From NCBI RefSeq assembly GCF_000255705.1, contig NZ_JH636443.1, forward strand, positions 87,524 through 151,523: a DNA stretch of 64,000 bases, in the 5' to 3' direction. A model generated the notes under the pieces. That model made no database searches and was not told where the DNA came from. It saw only the letters and a program-made list of their open reading frames with translations. The position numbers and the translations under genes were made by a program. Below, piece after piece: positions 1-10,928 of this stretch (positions within the stretch are counted from its first letter, which is position 1; every line of letters starts with the position of its first letter). The stretch comes from Zavarzinella formosa DSM 19928 (GTDB lineage Bacteria > Planctomycetota > Planctomycetia > Gemmatales > Gemmataceae).

Positions 1-864
1 ATCAGCACACAATAGATCGTCCCAACCGGCGGCATCAAGAACCCGGTCGATCAACCGATCCAGAATCGCCGGGTCTGCGATTCCCTGCAACGTGTCCATG
101 ATTGCTTGCGAGGGAGGGCCGAACCGTTTCGTGCCCAGTTTTAAGAGGGTGTGTCTCTCCCCCTGGGAGATTCCCTGGGAGATTCCCTTGTTCAAAATTT
201 CCTGATAAGTGGTTGAATCTTCCAGCAGCATGCTCAGCCTCCGATACGCGTTTGCGATTCGGTCCCGCTCATAACGCAATCCGCACAGCACATAAGACGA
301 TCCCAACAGGCTTTTGGTCGTCGCCTCGTCGATTCCCCGGCTTTGCAGGGAAGCATTGAAGCGGACGAGAGCCGTTTCCAAATCGGCGTCTGCCTCGTCG
401 GTCAACAACGACAGGGGGGCCAATCCGACACCGGCGTCCAGCCAAAACTGCGAGGACCGCTCCCATACTCGTTCCACATGGTAGCGGAACTCAAGAATAA
501 GATTTCCATTGACCCCAACCCGGCGGAACACGCCGGTCATGTCACTGGCGATCGCTCTGGGGCGCAGCAAGACAAGCACTGTTTCCACAGGCAGGTTCTG
601 CTGATGGCCGGCCAGGACATTATAACGCATCAACTCGGCGGGAATGCCGAGCCGGGAGTTGGATTGCAGTTCGAGATGCAACAAGGACGGGCGTTCTCCG
701 TCAATGCGAAACAGTTTGTCCGCTTGAAGAGTGGTGGCCAAATCCGTGTCGAGCGAGACACTTGGTCCGGGCGGGATGCCGGTCAACCGGGCGAAGCAGG
801 CGGCCCAATCACCGGATCGAACGTCGATCATCGAATTCAATGTCGCGTCGAACTGCTTGGCCAT
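1..864 (-). CDS. Rpn-like PD-(D/E)XK nuclease-family protein, 3' end outside window
   Basis: The frame is open from the ATG at 864 to the window edge (288 codons, no stop), so the C-terminus is missing. Residues about 50-105 carry the pattern LLHLELQSNSRLGIPAELM followed by a hydrophobic strand, which resembles the E-x-Q core of the PD-(D/E)XK fold in the Rpn/YhgA-like group often annotated as putative transposase or DUF4351 protein. Near residue 230 an NKGISQGISQGE segment is a short tandem duplication of the kind such proteins often carry before the C-terminal region. It lies 40 bp upstream of gatB on the same strand. A mobile-element role is not shown here; a stand-alone nuclease of unknown target is the safest reading. 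Confidence 0.6.
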   Translation of the reverse strand, partial: MAKQFDATLNSMIDVRSGDWAACFARLTGIPPGPSVSLDTDLATTLQADKLFRIDGERPSLLHLELQSNSRLGIPAELMRYNVLAGHQQNLPVETVLVLLRPRAIASDMTGVFRRVGVNGNLILEFRYHVERVWERSSQFWLDAGVGLAPLSLLTDEADADLETALVRFNASLQSRGIDEATTKSLLGSSYVLCGLRYERDRIANAYRRLSMLLEDSTTYQEILNKGISQGISQGERHTLLKLGTKRFGPPSQAIMDTLQGIADPAILDRLIDRVLDAAGWDDLLCAD

Positions 865-904
865 GAAAAAAGACTCTCTGGCGTCATCAACCGGACAGAT
901 GATC

Positions 905-2398
<1,494 letters not shown>

Positions 2399-2595
2399 GG
2401 ATGAACCCAAAGGACTGCGGATCAAGTCACGGGAACAACGAACGAACGGGCACGGCAAAGTCTGGCAACAGGTCCGGCACGGTGAGTTGCTCATCCGGGC
2501 CAAATGCCTGCGGGGGTTGGCCGTCCCGATAGGCAATCACCCTCAGCGTAGCAAAATCAGAGACGAGTACCACCCGCACGCCCGACCATCCGATT

Positions 2596-3486
2596 TCACG
2601 ATTTCTTCGGCTTCAAATGCTTCTCAAAAAACTCGACGTATTTCAGCACCAGTTCCGGGGTGAAGACGCCGTTGCCGTGGCCGGCGCCGGGGATGACCAT
2701 CAGGGTGGTGTCCACGCCGGCTTTCTTGAGGGCATCGTTCAACAGTTCCGACTGGCTCACGGGAACCAGCGGGTCTTTGTCCCCGTGGACGATCAGAAAC
2801 GGCGGGTTGGTTTTGGCCACGAAAGTGATCGGATTGGCCTGTTTTGCCAGGTCTTTCTTCTCTTCGGTCGTGCCGCCGAGCAGTTTGACGAGCGGGGCAA
2901 TCGGCTTCCCGCCGGTCAGGGCTTCCAAGTCGGTCGGGCCGAAGAAATCGAGCACACAACTCACCTTACTGCTGACCCCCTTTGGGCCAACGTCCCCCTC
3001 CAGTTCCTTCACATCGCCGGCCGTGCCGAGCAACGCAACCAAATGCCCCCCGGCCGAGGCACCGGCCACGCCGAAGCGATCCGCGTCGAGATGGTATTTC
3101 TTGGCGTTCGACCGCAGGAACTTCACCGCCCCTTTCACATCGTGAATTTGAGCGGGGAATTTGGCATGCTGGCTGAGCCGGTAATTCGTGGAGGCCACGG
3201 CGTAGCCCTTTGCCAAAAGCCCGATGAGCGGGTTGCCGGAATCCTTGGAGCCGGCTTCCCAACCGCCGCCGTGAACCCACAGGGCGATCGGAAACGGCCC
3301 GTCCCCTTGGGGCACATACAGGTCGAGCTTTTGGCGTTCATGATCGCCGTAGGCCAGATCCTTGTTGACGCTCGTTCCCTCCGGGAGTTTCGGGCCGGAC
3401 GGGTTTTTGGGCGGGGTCTTCGGGGTTTCCTGTGCCGGGACCATTCCGGCCATGAGGAGCAGGAAAACGAAACTGAGGCAACGCAT
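2596..3486 (-). CDS. Secreted alpha/beta hydrolase (BD-FAE/lipase-like esterase)
   Basis: The chosen ATG at 3486 gives a clean signal peptide (MRCLSFVFLLLMAGMVPAQ) and 296 aa. The oxyanion-hole motif HGGG is at about residues 72-75, the nucleophile elbow GASAGG has Ser near residue 144, the acid is in HGDKDPLVP and the histidine in GAGHGNG. This is the full catalytic set of the HGGG-containing esterases that planctomycetes encode in many copies next to sulfatases and glycosidases. The substrate is unknown; a short acyl or feruloyl ester on a polysaccharide is plausible. It sits between gatB and the ABC exporter genes, all on the minus strand, with no obvious shared role. Confidence 0.88.
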   Translation of the reverse strand: MRCLSFVFLLLMAGMVPAQETPKTPPKNPSGPKLPEGTSVNKDLAYGDHERQKLDLYVPQGDGPFPIALWVHGGGWEAGSKDSGNPLIGLLAKGYAVASTNYRLSQHAKFPAQIHDVKGAVKFLRSNAKKYHLDADRFGVAGASAGGHLVALLGTAGDVKELEGDVGPKGVSSKVSCVLDFFGPTDLEALTGGKPIAPLVKLLGGTTEEKKDLAKQANPITFVAKTNPPFLIVHGDKDPLVPVSQSELLNDALKKAGVDTTLMVIPGAGHGNGVFTPELVLKYVEFFEKHLKPKKS

Positions 3487-3557
3487 GGGAGAAACTCTTG
3501 GGGAAATGAGCGTCGGGTCAAACACCAGAAGGTGATTTTATAGGGAGACGTGATTGA

Positions 3558-4802
3558 TCACTGCCAGCCGCGGCGCCGGAACATGACGGTCGCCAGCGTC
3601 ACCCAACCAGTCGCCAGCAAGGCGCTGGCGCCGAGATTCAACCAGTGTTGCGGGCCGATTTGGTTCGTGAGCGTGGCGTGCAGCAAATGCGGGGCGTGGT
3701 ATTCCAAGGCCAGCGGGGGAATCACCGTGATGTTGTTTTGCTGGCACACCAGCATGATCATGGCGATCACCAGCATGTAACACAACGCCCCGAGACTCGC
3801 GGCCCGTTGTGTCCTGGCGAGACACGCGATCGTGATGCCGATGCCCAGCGTGCCCACGGAAAAGATAAACAGGGCCAGCCAAAAGAACGGCCGGGTCAGC
3901 ACGCCCGGATTGTGGATGCCCGCGAGCAGCGTGGCCAAGACCATGCCGAACACCGGGTAAAACAGAAATTTGGCCGCCAGAATCTCGAAAGCCGTCGCCG
4001 GACTGAGGGCTTGGGCGAGCAGCAGGCCCCGTTCGCGTTCTTCGCATGTCAGCGAGGGCATCAGATACACGCAGGTGAAACACAGGGAGAACATCACCAG
4101 CGCGGTGGCGATGGCCGCCCGGATGTCGAAGTTGCCACCCGTCACGGCGGCTTCCCTGAATTCGAGAGCCGGAATCGCCAGCGACCGATCCGGCGGCGCC
4201 TGGCTCGCGTAATTGTTGAACAAATTTTGGAAGGCTTGCCGCTGCGCCCACAGTTGATCGTGTTCGCCGATGGGCAGGGGCGCCAGTTCGGCGCCGCTGC
4301 CGTCGGCTTTCAGAGATTCATCGGCCCGTTGTTGGAAGAAACGGTACGTTTCCCGCCAGAACCATTGTTCGTAGATGGCCATGCCGGCGCGGTCGCCGTC
4401 GGGGTGGCGAATCCACACGGCCACGTTTTGATGCCGGTCGGAGGCGACGCCGGTTCGGATTTCGATGCCCACAGTGCCGGGCACATACCGGATCTTTTCC
4501 TCGGGGCCGATTGGTTCGGTGAGTTGGTAGAAGAGAATGTTGTTTTCAAAACCCTTCGGCACCGTGTCCTGAAGATGCTTCACCCAATCCGATTGATCGT
4601 CGTGCCAGATGATGCAATGGTGGACGCCGCCGACAAGCGGGATGGCTTTTTCCTGATCGTTCCCGGCCGGGTTGAGGGCCGCGAGCAACAGCGAGGCCGT
4701 CACCAGCAAGGCGGCCAGCGCCAGGCCTCCCCGGTTGGTCGCGTGGCGCAAGCCCTCTTTGTGGAGGAGCGTTTTCAAGATTCGCCAGCGGATCAAAATC
4801 AC
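3558..4802 (-). CDS. ABC-2 type transporter permease
   Basis: Membrane subunit of an ABC-2 exporter or Na+-efflux-type (NatB-like) transporter. It has a first membrane segment (about residues 20-40, LALAALLVTASLLLAAL), a large periplasmic domain of roughly 200 residues, then a cluster of hydrophobic segments from the NFDIRAAIATALVMFSL stretch to the C-terminus. The motif SLTCEERERGLLLAQALSP is the usual cytoplasmic EERExG loop of this family. There is no ATG near the start: GTG at 4802 has GAGGG seven bases upstream, while an in-frame TTG at 4820 would overlap the ATPase gene. Translation is probably coupled to the ATPase gene just upstream. Confidence 0.85.
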   Translation of the reverse strand: MILIRWRILKTLLHKEGLRHATNRGGLALAALLVTASLLLAALNPAGNDQEKAIPLVGGVHHCIIWHDDQSDWVKHLQDTVPKGFENNILFYQLTEPIGPEEKIRYVPGTVGIEIRTGVASDRHQNVAVWIRHPDGDRAGMAIYEQWFWRETYRFFQQRADESLKADGSGAELAPLPIGEHDQLWAQRQAFQNLFNNYASQAPPDRSLAIPALEFREAAVTGGNFDIRAAIATALVMFSLCFTCVYLMPSLTCEERERGLLLAQALSPATAFEILAAKFLFYPVFGMVLATLLAGIHNPGVLTRPFFWLALFIFSVGTLGIGITIACLARTQRAASLGALCYMLVIAMIMLVCQQNNITVIPPLALEYHAPHLLHATLTNQIGPQHWLNLGASALLATGWVTLATVMFRRRGWQ

Positions 4803-4812
4803 CCGGTCGCCC

Positions 4813-5667
4813 TCATTCAAATTCCGTGCCGGTGAGTTTCAGAAACGTCGAATGAAAATCAAATTCCCGCGTGTGCATATTGCCGATGTCTCCGGCTTCC
4901 GTGAGAGCCGCCAAAGCGCGGCGCTGGGCCGGATCGTCCAAGTCGAAAGCCAGCCGTTCGCCGTTGTGCCGGATCACGTCTACCTTTCGTTCCGTGTGGT
5001 TCTGCCGCAGGTTCAGCGGGGAATCGAGCGCCACCAGCTTTCCCCGGCACATGATGCCCACGCGGTCGCAAATTTCTTCCACTTCTTTCATGTTGTGGGT
5101 CGTCAGCAAGACGGTGTTCCCCGCCTTCACCCGTTGCCGCAGGATGCGATGGACGACCCCGCAGGAGGCGATGTCGAGATTCGCGGTCGGTTCGTCCAGA
5201 TACATGATGGGCGGGTCGTGGAGCAAGGCCCGCGCGAGCAGCAGTTTCTTCTTCATGCCGAGGGAATAGCCCTTCACCGGGATCTCGGCGGCGTCGCTGA
5301 GTTGCACCATGTCCAGACAGTCGTCGATTCTCGCCTTGGGAACGCCGTAGAGATCCGCGAAGATCTTCAGGTTTCGCCAGCCGGTGAATTCGTCGAAATG
5401 ATTGTCGCGGTCCGGCACATAGCCGAAGAGTGGTTTGATTTGCTGCCACTGGGCGACGGAATCGAAGCCGCCGATGGTCACCCGGCCTCCGTCCGGCCGC
5501 CGCTGGCCGATCAGCACGCGGACGGTGGTGCTTTTGCCGGCCCCGTTCGGCCCGAGCAGGCCGAAGAGTTCCCCCTTGAAGAGTTGCAAGTCAAGGTTGT
5601 CCACGGCCCGGTAATCGCCGTACCGAACGAGCAGGGCGTCCAGTTGAATGATTACGCGATCAAGCAT
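4813..5667 (-). CDS. ABC transporter ATP-binding protein
   Basis: Nucleotide-binding subunit of the exporter with the permease at 3558-4802. Walker A is GPNGAGKST (near residue 40), the signature region reads GYSLGMKKKLLLARAL, Walker B is IMYLDEPTANLD, and an H-loop follows in LLTTHNMKEVEEIC. The SLGMKKK signature variant is typical of the CcmA/NatA exporter group. Start at ATG 5667 (MLDRVIIQLDALLVRYG) is preferred over the upstream frame to 5709. The C-terminal part carries a DUF4162-like tail (KVDVIRHNGERLAF). It is 284 aa, 10 bp from the permease start, so the two form an operon. The cargo is not indicated. Confidence 0.93.
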   Translation of the reverse strand: MLDRVIIQLDALLVRYGDYRAVDNLDLQLFKGELFGLLGPNGAGKSTTVRVLIGQRRPDGGRVTIGGFDSVAQWQQIKPLFGYVPDRDNHFDEFTGWRNLKIFADLYGVPKARIDDCLDMVQLSDAAEIPVKGYSLGMKKKLLLARALLHDPPIMYLDEPTANLDIASCGVVHRILRQRVKAGNTVLLTTHNMKEVEEICDRVGIMCRGKLVALDSPLNLRQNHTERKVDVIRHNGERLAFDLDDPAQRRALAALTEAGDIGNMHTREFDFHSTFLKLTGTEFE

Positions 5668-5920
5668 GTCGGGTCGGGGAACCGTTCGGACAGGGCGAGA
5701 AACCACCACAGGGGGAAGGATAGAACCCGAAGCCGGTTCCGTGTCGATTCCGCGAAATTTTTACACGGTCAAGACAGGCAAACCGGGGGTTATTTGCGGG
5801 GGGAATGTGGCGGTTTCGCTTTTTGCCCGTTCAGCCTCGGCAAATTCATTCATCATTGAATAATCTAACAAGACTTGATCTGTTTCATTGATGTTCTCGC
5901 TGACTCACAGGAAGCCAATC

Positions 5921-6424
5921 ATGGAACCAATCCCGGTCAATCAGTTCATCGACGATTTGCAACCGGCCTTTGAGGCCGGGGATGCGCATGCGAGGACAAA
6001 ATCACCGGAGGCCGCGAATTTCGGTCTGGTGAAAGCCGTTTACGAAGCCCTCAACCAAGGCGACCTCAAGGCTTTTCTGAGCATGCTTTCCGAGGACATG
6101 GAATTGGAAATCGTCGGGCCGCCGGTGGTTCCCTTCGTCGGCCGGTGGAAGGGACGCGCCGAACTGGCCGTCGCCATTCCTCGCAACTTTTCCGTCATTG
6201 GGGATTTGAAGCCCGAGATTATTTCCGTGGTCGCCCAAGGGGACACGGTGGTGGTCGTTGCTCGCGAAAAAGGACGTTACAAGCCGAATGACCGGCCTTA
6301 TGAGACGAATTGGGTGCAAACGTACACCATCTCCGGCGGCAAAGTGGTCAAAATGCGGCAGGTTTTCGACAGTGGCCCGTTCCTCGAAGCCATCTACGGG
6401 CCGGCAATCGAAAAGCCGCAATAA
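5921..6424 (+). CDS. SnoaL-like / NTF2-fold protein
   Basis: A 167-aa soluble protein with a SnoaL-like (NTF2 fold) domain: the helix VKAVYEALNQGDLKAFLSMLSEDMELE, the strand pair around VPFVGRWKGR and the C-terminal strand YTISGGKVVKMRQVFDS are characteristic. Such domains act as small-molecule isomerases or as binding modules; nothing here tells which. The start at ATG 5921 follows an AGGAAG ribosome site and drops eleven residues of a longer frame. It is divergent from the ABC operon and convergent with the LysR gene (18 bp apart). Confidence 0.8.
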   Translation: MEPIPVNQFIDDLQPAFEAGDAHARTKSPEAANFGLVKAVYEALNQGDLKAFLSMLSEDMELEIVGPPVVPFVGRWKGRAELAVAIPRNFSVIGDLKPEIISVVAQGDTVVVVAREKGRYKPNDRPYETNWVQTYTISGGKVVKMRQVFDSGPFLEAIYGPAIEKPQ

Positions 6425-6441
6425 CCTGCGGCCCCCGGTTT

Positions 6442-7407
6442 TCACTCATCGGGTTCTGTCGTGACGGAGTTGGCCGCGGTTCGCATCGACTTCAAAAACG
6501 CATGACCGGCGGCTGACAGGTCGAATTCGTCCTCCCCGGCGCGCTTGCGGCAGATTGCCTGCCACTTGGTCAGCGGGGCCAGTTTGGCGGGGAGCGGCCG
6601 GGACACAAGCCCGTTGTTTTCCGGCACGGCCGAGCGGGGCAACAGGCCGACGCCGAGGCCGTCTTTGACGTATTCCAACACCGTGGGCCACGGGCCGATT
6701 TCCGCGACGATGTTCAAACGGTCCCCGACGCCCGCGTCCCGGCAACGGCGGTCGAACTCGATCCGCAACGGCGAACCCGGCGGGGGGACAAGCAAGGGCA
6801 TCTTGGCGACCGACTTCGGGGTCGGCCGGTCTTCCCCGGCATCCGTAAAGGGCTTTTCCGATTCGGCGACGAGCAGCATTGGGTCATCCCAAAGCGTTTC
6901 GATGTGCAACGGCCGATGGGCGATTTCCAGAATATCCGCGTCGGCCATCCGGACGGCGGCGAGGTCAAGCGAGCCGTTGGCCACTCCCTCCACCCGTTCG
7001 CGGGCGGGCCGCTGGGAAATCTTCACTGTTTCCGTTGGCAGTAGTTTGCGGAAGGCTTCCAGTGTGTTCCGCACATAACGCACCGCCAGGCTGGCCCCGG
7101 TGCCAAACACGATTCCCGCCCGTTCTTCTTCGATGGATTCCGCCAGCAGTTTGTAACGGTGGACGAGTTCCTCGGCGGCCGGCAACACCCGGCGGCCTTC
7201 CTCCGTGATGATCCATGTCTTGCCGACACGTTCGATCCAGGGACGGCGAAGAATCCGTCCCGCATGTTGCAGGAAGGCGAGCCGTTTGCTCATGGAGGGT
7301 TGGTTGATCTTGAGCACCTCGGCGGCCAGTGTCGCGTCCCCCTCGGTGCGGACGATGGTGACAAAGGTGCTTAACAATTCCGGAGACAAGCTAGCGGGGC
7401 GTGGCAT
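6442..7407 (-). CDS. LysR-family transcriptional regulator
   Basis: A 321-aa LysR-type regulator. The N-terminal winged helix runs from about residue 8 to 66, with the recognition region AAEVLKINQPSMSKRLAFLQ, followed by a periplasmic-binding-like effector domain containing the ADILEIAHRPL and DDPMLLVAESEKP strands. The first ATG that fits the family is at 7407 (MPRPASLSPELLSTFVTIV). It is divergent from the DUF58 gene with a 227-bp gap, a typical place for an autoregulatory LysR operator, but no T-N11-A site could be fixed with confidence. The effector is unknown. Confidence 0.9.
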   Translation of the reverse strand: MPRPASLSPELLSTFVTIVRTEGDATLAAEVLKINQPSMSKRLAFLQHAGRILRRPWIERVGKTWIITEEGRRVLPAAEELVHRYKLLAESIEEERAGIVFGTGASLAVRYVRNTLEAFRKLLPTETVKISQRPARERVEGVANGSLDLAAVRMADADILEIAHRPLHIETLWDDPMLLVAESEKPFTDAGEDRPTPKSVAKMPLLVPPPGSPLRIEFDRRCRDAGVGDRLNIVAEIGPWPTVLEYVKDGLGVGLLPRSAVPENNGLVSRPLPAKLAPLTKWQAICRKRAGEDEFDLSAAGHAFLKSMRTAANSVTTEPDE

Positions 7408-7634
7408 GGCGTCATTCGGGTGAAAGGGACTTTCTTCCACAGGTTGGGCGGAAGAGTTTTAGTTCGCTCTAGACTCTGAAACGATCATTCAGATTCAAAA
7501 CGACCACCCAATGATTTGGGGTGGCAAGGAAAAAATCATCTGGCGGATTCAATTCCGGCGATTGTAACGCACCTTTGTGCGATAATCATTTGGAAAACTA
7601 TTCTTATTATTACCTTGGCCCCACTGGATTTCCA

Positions 7635-8519
7635 ATGTCCGCGACCATTCCGCTTTTGGAACCCGAGTTTCTGGCCCGGTTGCAACGATTGGAGATTGTC
7701 TCCCGAAAAATCTTTTTGGGAAAAACCAAGGGCGAACGCCTGAGCAAACGCAAGGGCCAGAGTGTCGAATTCGCGGACTTCCGCAACTATTGCGTCGGGG
7801 ACGATCTGCGGTTCCTGGACTGGAACCTGTTCGCCCGGCTTGACCGCCTCTTCCTCCGCATCTTCTTGGAAGAGGAAGATTTGCACGTTTATTTGCTGGT
7901 GGACAACAGCCTCTCAATGGGGTTCGGTTCCCCGGCCAAACTGCATTACGCCAAGCAGGTGGCCGCCGCCCTCGGGTTCGTGGCCTTGTGCAACATGGAC
8001 CGCGTGGTGGTCGAGGGCTTCAACGACAAACCCGCCGGTCCTCCGGCTCTCCGGGGCCGACGCACCTTCTGGCGGCTGACGAGTTTTCTGGACACCCTCG
8101 AACCGGCCGGGGCCGGGGATTTCTCCCAAGCCCTCAAGACCTTCAGCATGAAGGCGAGCGGCAAAGGTGTCGTGGTGATCCTGAGCGATTTCCTGGACAA
8201 AGGGGGCTACGAAACCGGCCTGCGTTATTTGCTCGCCCGCAACATGGACATCTATGTCATCCAGATCCTTGCCCCCGAGGAGGTCGATCCGCCGATGACC
8301 GGCGATTTGAAACTGACCGACATCGAAGACGGCGACATGGCCGAAGTGACCATCAGCGCCCCGCTCTTGAAGCGGTACAAGGAAACCCTCAACGCCTTCC
8401 GGGGCAAGTTGCAAGACTTCTGCACCCGCCGAGGCATCAACTATCTGTTCACCACCACCCAAGTGCCGTTCGACCGACTGGTGTTGAACTACCTCCGTAA
8501 CCGGGGACTGGTGCGATAA
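7635..8519 (+). CDS. DUF58 domain protein (MoxR-associated, vWA-like)
   Basis: A 294-aa cytoplasmic DUF58 protein. The family hallmark is in the first third: GQSVEFADFRNYCVGDDLRFLDWNLFARLDRLFLRIFLEEED, followed by the vWA-like strand LLVDNSLSMGFG (MIDAS D-x-S-x-S). Later strands VVILSDFLDKGGYE and the C-terminal YLRNRGLVR also fit. DUF58 proteins normally sit next to a MoxR AAA+ ATPase and vWA-membrane proteins and act in assembly or chaperone-like roles; no such partner is next to it here. Start ATG 7635 gives MSATIPLLEPEFLARL; the upstream extension to 7521 is unlikely. Confidence 0.88.
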   Translation: MSATIPLLEPEFLARLQRLEIVSRKIFLGKTKGERLSKRKGQSVEFADFRNYCVGDDLRFLDWNLFARLDRLFLRIFLEEEDLHVYLLVDNSLSMGFGSPAKLHYAKQVAAALGFVALCNMDRVVVEGFNDKPAGPPALRGRRTFWRLTSFLDTLEPAGAGDFSQALKTFSMKASGKGVVVILSDFLDKGGYETGLRYLLARNMDIYVIQILAPEEVDPPMTGDLKLTDIEDGDMAEVTISAPLLKRYKETLNAFRGKLQDFCTRRGINYLFTTTQVPFDRLVLNYLRNRGLVR

Positions 8520-8520
8520 A

Positions 8521-8670
8521 GAGAAGAGTTTCACGCAAAGTTCGCCAAGAAGCAAAGTTCGCCAAGGATCGATGAACAAATGGAAGTCGTCACCAAGCAA
8601 TGATTGATCGTTATTTCGTTGATCCTTGGCGAACTTCGCTTCTTGGCGAACTTTGCGTGAAACTCTTCTC
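8521..8670. repeat. Long inverted repeat A (50-nt arms, family GCAAAG-CGCCAAG)
   Basis: Left arm 8521-8570 and right arm 8621-8670 are reverse complements at 49 of 50 positions; the loop is 50 nt. Within each arm a unit of about 17 nt (core GCAAAGTTCGCCAAG) is repeated twice, so the arm itself is a short tandem repeat. It starts 2 bp after the DUF58 stop and ends 105 bp before argB. The right arm is followed by TATCTTTTC but no clean U-tract. Core units are shared with the element at 19950-20040. Confidence 0.95.
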
Positions 8671-8775
8671 TATCTTTTCAAAATTCGCAATCGTATTGGA
8701 CCATTGACGATTTTTCGCCGGTCGCCTACATTGGTTTTTTCCGTTTTGGAACCTAAGGCGGGCTGACCCAAGCCA

Positions 8776-9651
8776 ATGGACGACGCGATTCGCAAAGCCG
8801 AGGCCCTTGTCGAGGCCCTGAGCTACATTCGCCGGTTTCGGGACCGCCTCACGGTGGTCAAGCTCGGCGGCAGCGCCATGGAGGAACCGGCCGCCCTGCG
8901 GGCCACGCTGCAATCGGTGGTCTTCCTCGAAACGGTCGGCCTTCGGCCGGTGCTGGTTCACGGCGGCGGCAAACCCATTGATCGGGCGATGGCTGCCAGC
9001 GGATTGGTGCCCAAGAAAATCCAAGGACGACGCTACACGGACGACGCGACCCTCGGGATCGTCGTCGACGTATTGACTCATGACGTGAACGCCGGGATCG
9101 TCCGGCAGATCCGCGAGTTGGGGGGCCGGGCGGTTGGTCTTCATACCAGCACTCTCCAAGCCCTGCACGGCGAACGGCTGATGCTCCCGAACCCCGGCGG
9201 GGAGCCGATTGATTTGGGCCGTGTCGGGCAGGTGACGAAAGTAGACGGCGGGTTGATCGGCGACTTCGCCCACGCCGGGGTGGTGCCGGTGATTCCGTCG
9301 CTCGCCTATGATGCGGATGGCGGCTGGCTGAATGTAAACGCGGACACGGCGGCTTGTGCCGTGGCGGCCGAGTTGAAAGCGGCCAAGTTTGTGATGCTCA
9401 CGGACACGCCGGGCATCCTGCGGAACCCCAAAGACCCGGCCACCCTCATCCAACATCTTGATTCGGCCGAGTGCCGGCAGTTGGTGGCGGAGGGCGTGAT
9501 CGACGGCGGGATGATTCCCAAGGTCGAAGCCTGTTTCGAGGCGTTGCGGGCGGGCGTCGGAAAAATTCACGTGATCGACGGTCGGCAGCCCTATTCATTG
9601 TTGTTGGAAATTTTCACGGACACGGGCGTCGGCACGGAGATCGTGCTGTGA
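8776..9651 (+). CDS. argB: Acetylglutamate kinase
   Basis: ArgB phosphorylates N-acetyl-L-glutamate in the second step of arginine synthesis. Amino-acid-kinase family signatures are visible: VVKLGGSAME near residue 32, VLVHGGGKPIDRAM near residue 60, and the C-terminal VIDGGMIPKVEACFEAL and HVIDGRQPYSLLLEIFTDTGVGTEIVL. The glutamate-binding NxNAD site is NVNADTAAC. Length of 291 aa is normal. It is the first gene of an argB-argD-argF cluster on the plus strand. Confidence 0.96.
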   Translation: MDDAIRKAEALVEALSYIRRFRDRLTVVKLGGSAMEEPAALRATLQSVVFLETVGLRPVLVHGGGKPIDRAMAASGLVPKKIQGRRYTDDATLGIVVDVLTHDVNAGIVRQIRELGGRAVGLHTSTLQALHGERLMLPNPGGEPIDLGRVGQVTKVDGGLIGDFAHAGVVPVIPSLAYDADGGWLNVNADTAACAVAAELKAAKFVMLTDTPGILRNPKDPATLIQHLDSAECRQLVAEGVIDGGMIPKVEACFEALRAGVGKIHVIDGRQPYSLLLEIFTDTGVGTEIVL

Positions 9652-9724
9652 CAACGGCGAACCAGCCGGGCGTTTGGCCCGTCCTCTTCGCGATTTGTCA
9701 CCCCCATTCGAGAACCGAGAATCC

Positions 9725-10927
9725 ATGACATCGACGGATGTGATTTCCCAGTTTCAACGGTACGTCATCGGCAACTACACCCGGTATCCGGTGTGTCTGT
9801 CCCGCGGCGAAGGGTCGCAGGTATGGGACATTGAGGGGAATCGCTATCTGGATTTCTTCCCCGGTTGGGGCTGTGGCCTGTTGGGGCATTGTCCGCCTCG
9901 TGTGGTGAAGGCCGTTCAGGATCAGGTCGCCAAGCTGATCCATGTGCCGAACACGTGGTACACCGAATCGCAAGGCGCGCTCGGCGAAGCCCTCAGCACC
10001 CGGACCACTTTTGACGGCCGGGCGTTCTTCTGCAACAGCGGGGCCGAGGCCAACGAGGCGGCCATCAAGCTGGCCCGGCTCAACGGCCGGGGGAGCGGTT
10101 CCAATGGGGGCGATCGTTACAAGATCATCACCATGCTGAACAGTTTTCATGGCCGCACAATGGGGGCGTTGAGCGCCACCGCCCAGCCGAAATATCATGC
10201 GGGTGTTGGCCCGATGTTGCCGGGCTTCAACTATGCCCCGTTCGGCGATCTCGACGCCGTTTCGCAGGCCGTCGATGCGGAAACCATCGGCATCATGGTC
10301 GAACCGATTCAAGGCGAGGGGGGCGTGAACCTTCCCCCCGAAGGTTACTTGGAAGGCTTGCGGGAACTCTGCGACCGCTACAAACTGCTGCTGATTTTCG
10401 ACGAAGTGCAGACCGGCATGGGCCGGACCGGCAAATGGTTCACGCACCAACACTGGAACGTGAAGCCGGACATCATCACGCTGGCCAAGGCCGTCGGCGG
10501 TGGCGTCGCCGTCGGGGGATTGCTGGCCCGGCCGGAAGTGGCCGAGAAACTGAAGCCCGGCACCCATGCCGCGACTTTCGGCGGCAACCCGATTGCCTGC
10601 GCGGCGGCCTTGGCAACCATCGAAACCATCGACCAGGACGGGTTGCTGAAGCGAGCCACTCATGTTGGCGAGCAATTTGCAGCCCGTTTCAACGCCTTGG
10701 CCGAAAAGAGCCATCTCATCCGCGAAGTGCGGGTGAAGGGGGCCATGATCGGCGTGGAACTGGCGACGGACGGCGCCCCGGTGGTGGCCGAGTGTCTGAA
10801 ACGGAAACTATTGATCAACGCCACGCATCAAACGGTCATCCGCTTGCTGCCCGCCTTGAACATCACGGATGCCGAGATCAACGAGGGCTGCGACATCATT
10901 GACGAAGTCGTCCTCGCCATGAAATAA
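9725..10927 (+). CDS. argD: Acetylornithine aminotransferase
   Basis: Class III PLP aminotransferase, 400 aa, converting N-acetylglutamate semialdehyde to N-acetylornithine. Visible sites are FCNSGAEANEAAIKLAR, SFHGRTMGALSATAQPKY, the PLP-aspartate strand LLIFDEVQTGMGRTG and the lysine region ITLAKAVGGGVAVGGLLA (Schiff-base Lys). The C-terminus LINATHQTVIRLLPALNITDAEI is typical of ArgD rather than of other class III enzymes. ATG 9725 is preferred because the upstream frame extension lies in the spacer after argB (73 bp). Confidence 0.95.
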   Translation: MTSTDVISQFQRYVIGNYTRYPVCLSRGEGSQVWDIEGNRYLDFFPGWGCGLLGHCPPRVVKAVQDQVAKLIHVPNTWYTESQGALGEALSTRTTFDGRAFFCNSGAEANEAAIKLARLNGRGSGSNGGDRYKIITMLNSFHGRTMGALSATAQPKYHAGVGPMLPGFNYAPFGDLDAVSQAVDAETIGIMVEPIQGEGGVNLPPEGYLEGLRELCDRYKLLLIFDEVQTGMGRTGKWFTHQHWNVKPDIITLAKAVGGGVAVGGLLARPEVAEKLKPGTHAATFGGNPIACAAALATIETIDQDGLLKRATHVGEQFAARFNALAEKSHLIREVRVKGAMIGVELATDGAPVVAECLKRKLLINATHQTVIRLLPALNITDAEINEGCDIIDEVVLAMK

Positions 10928-10928
10928 G

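Noticed and set aside
1-864. Transposase call for the partial protein at the left end
   Set aside because: Only the nuclease-like E-x-Q core is visible; no terminal inverted repeats or target duplication can be seen at the window edge.
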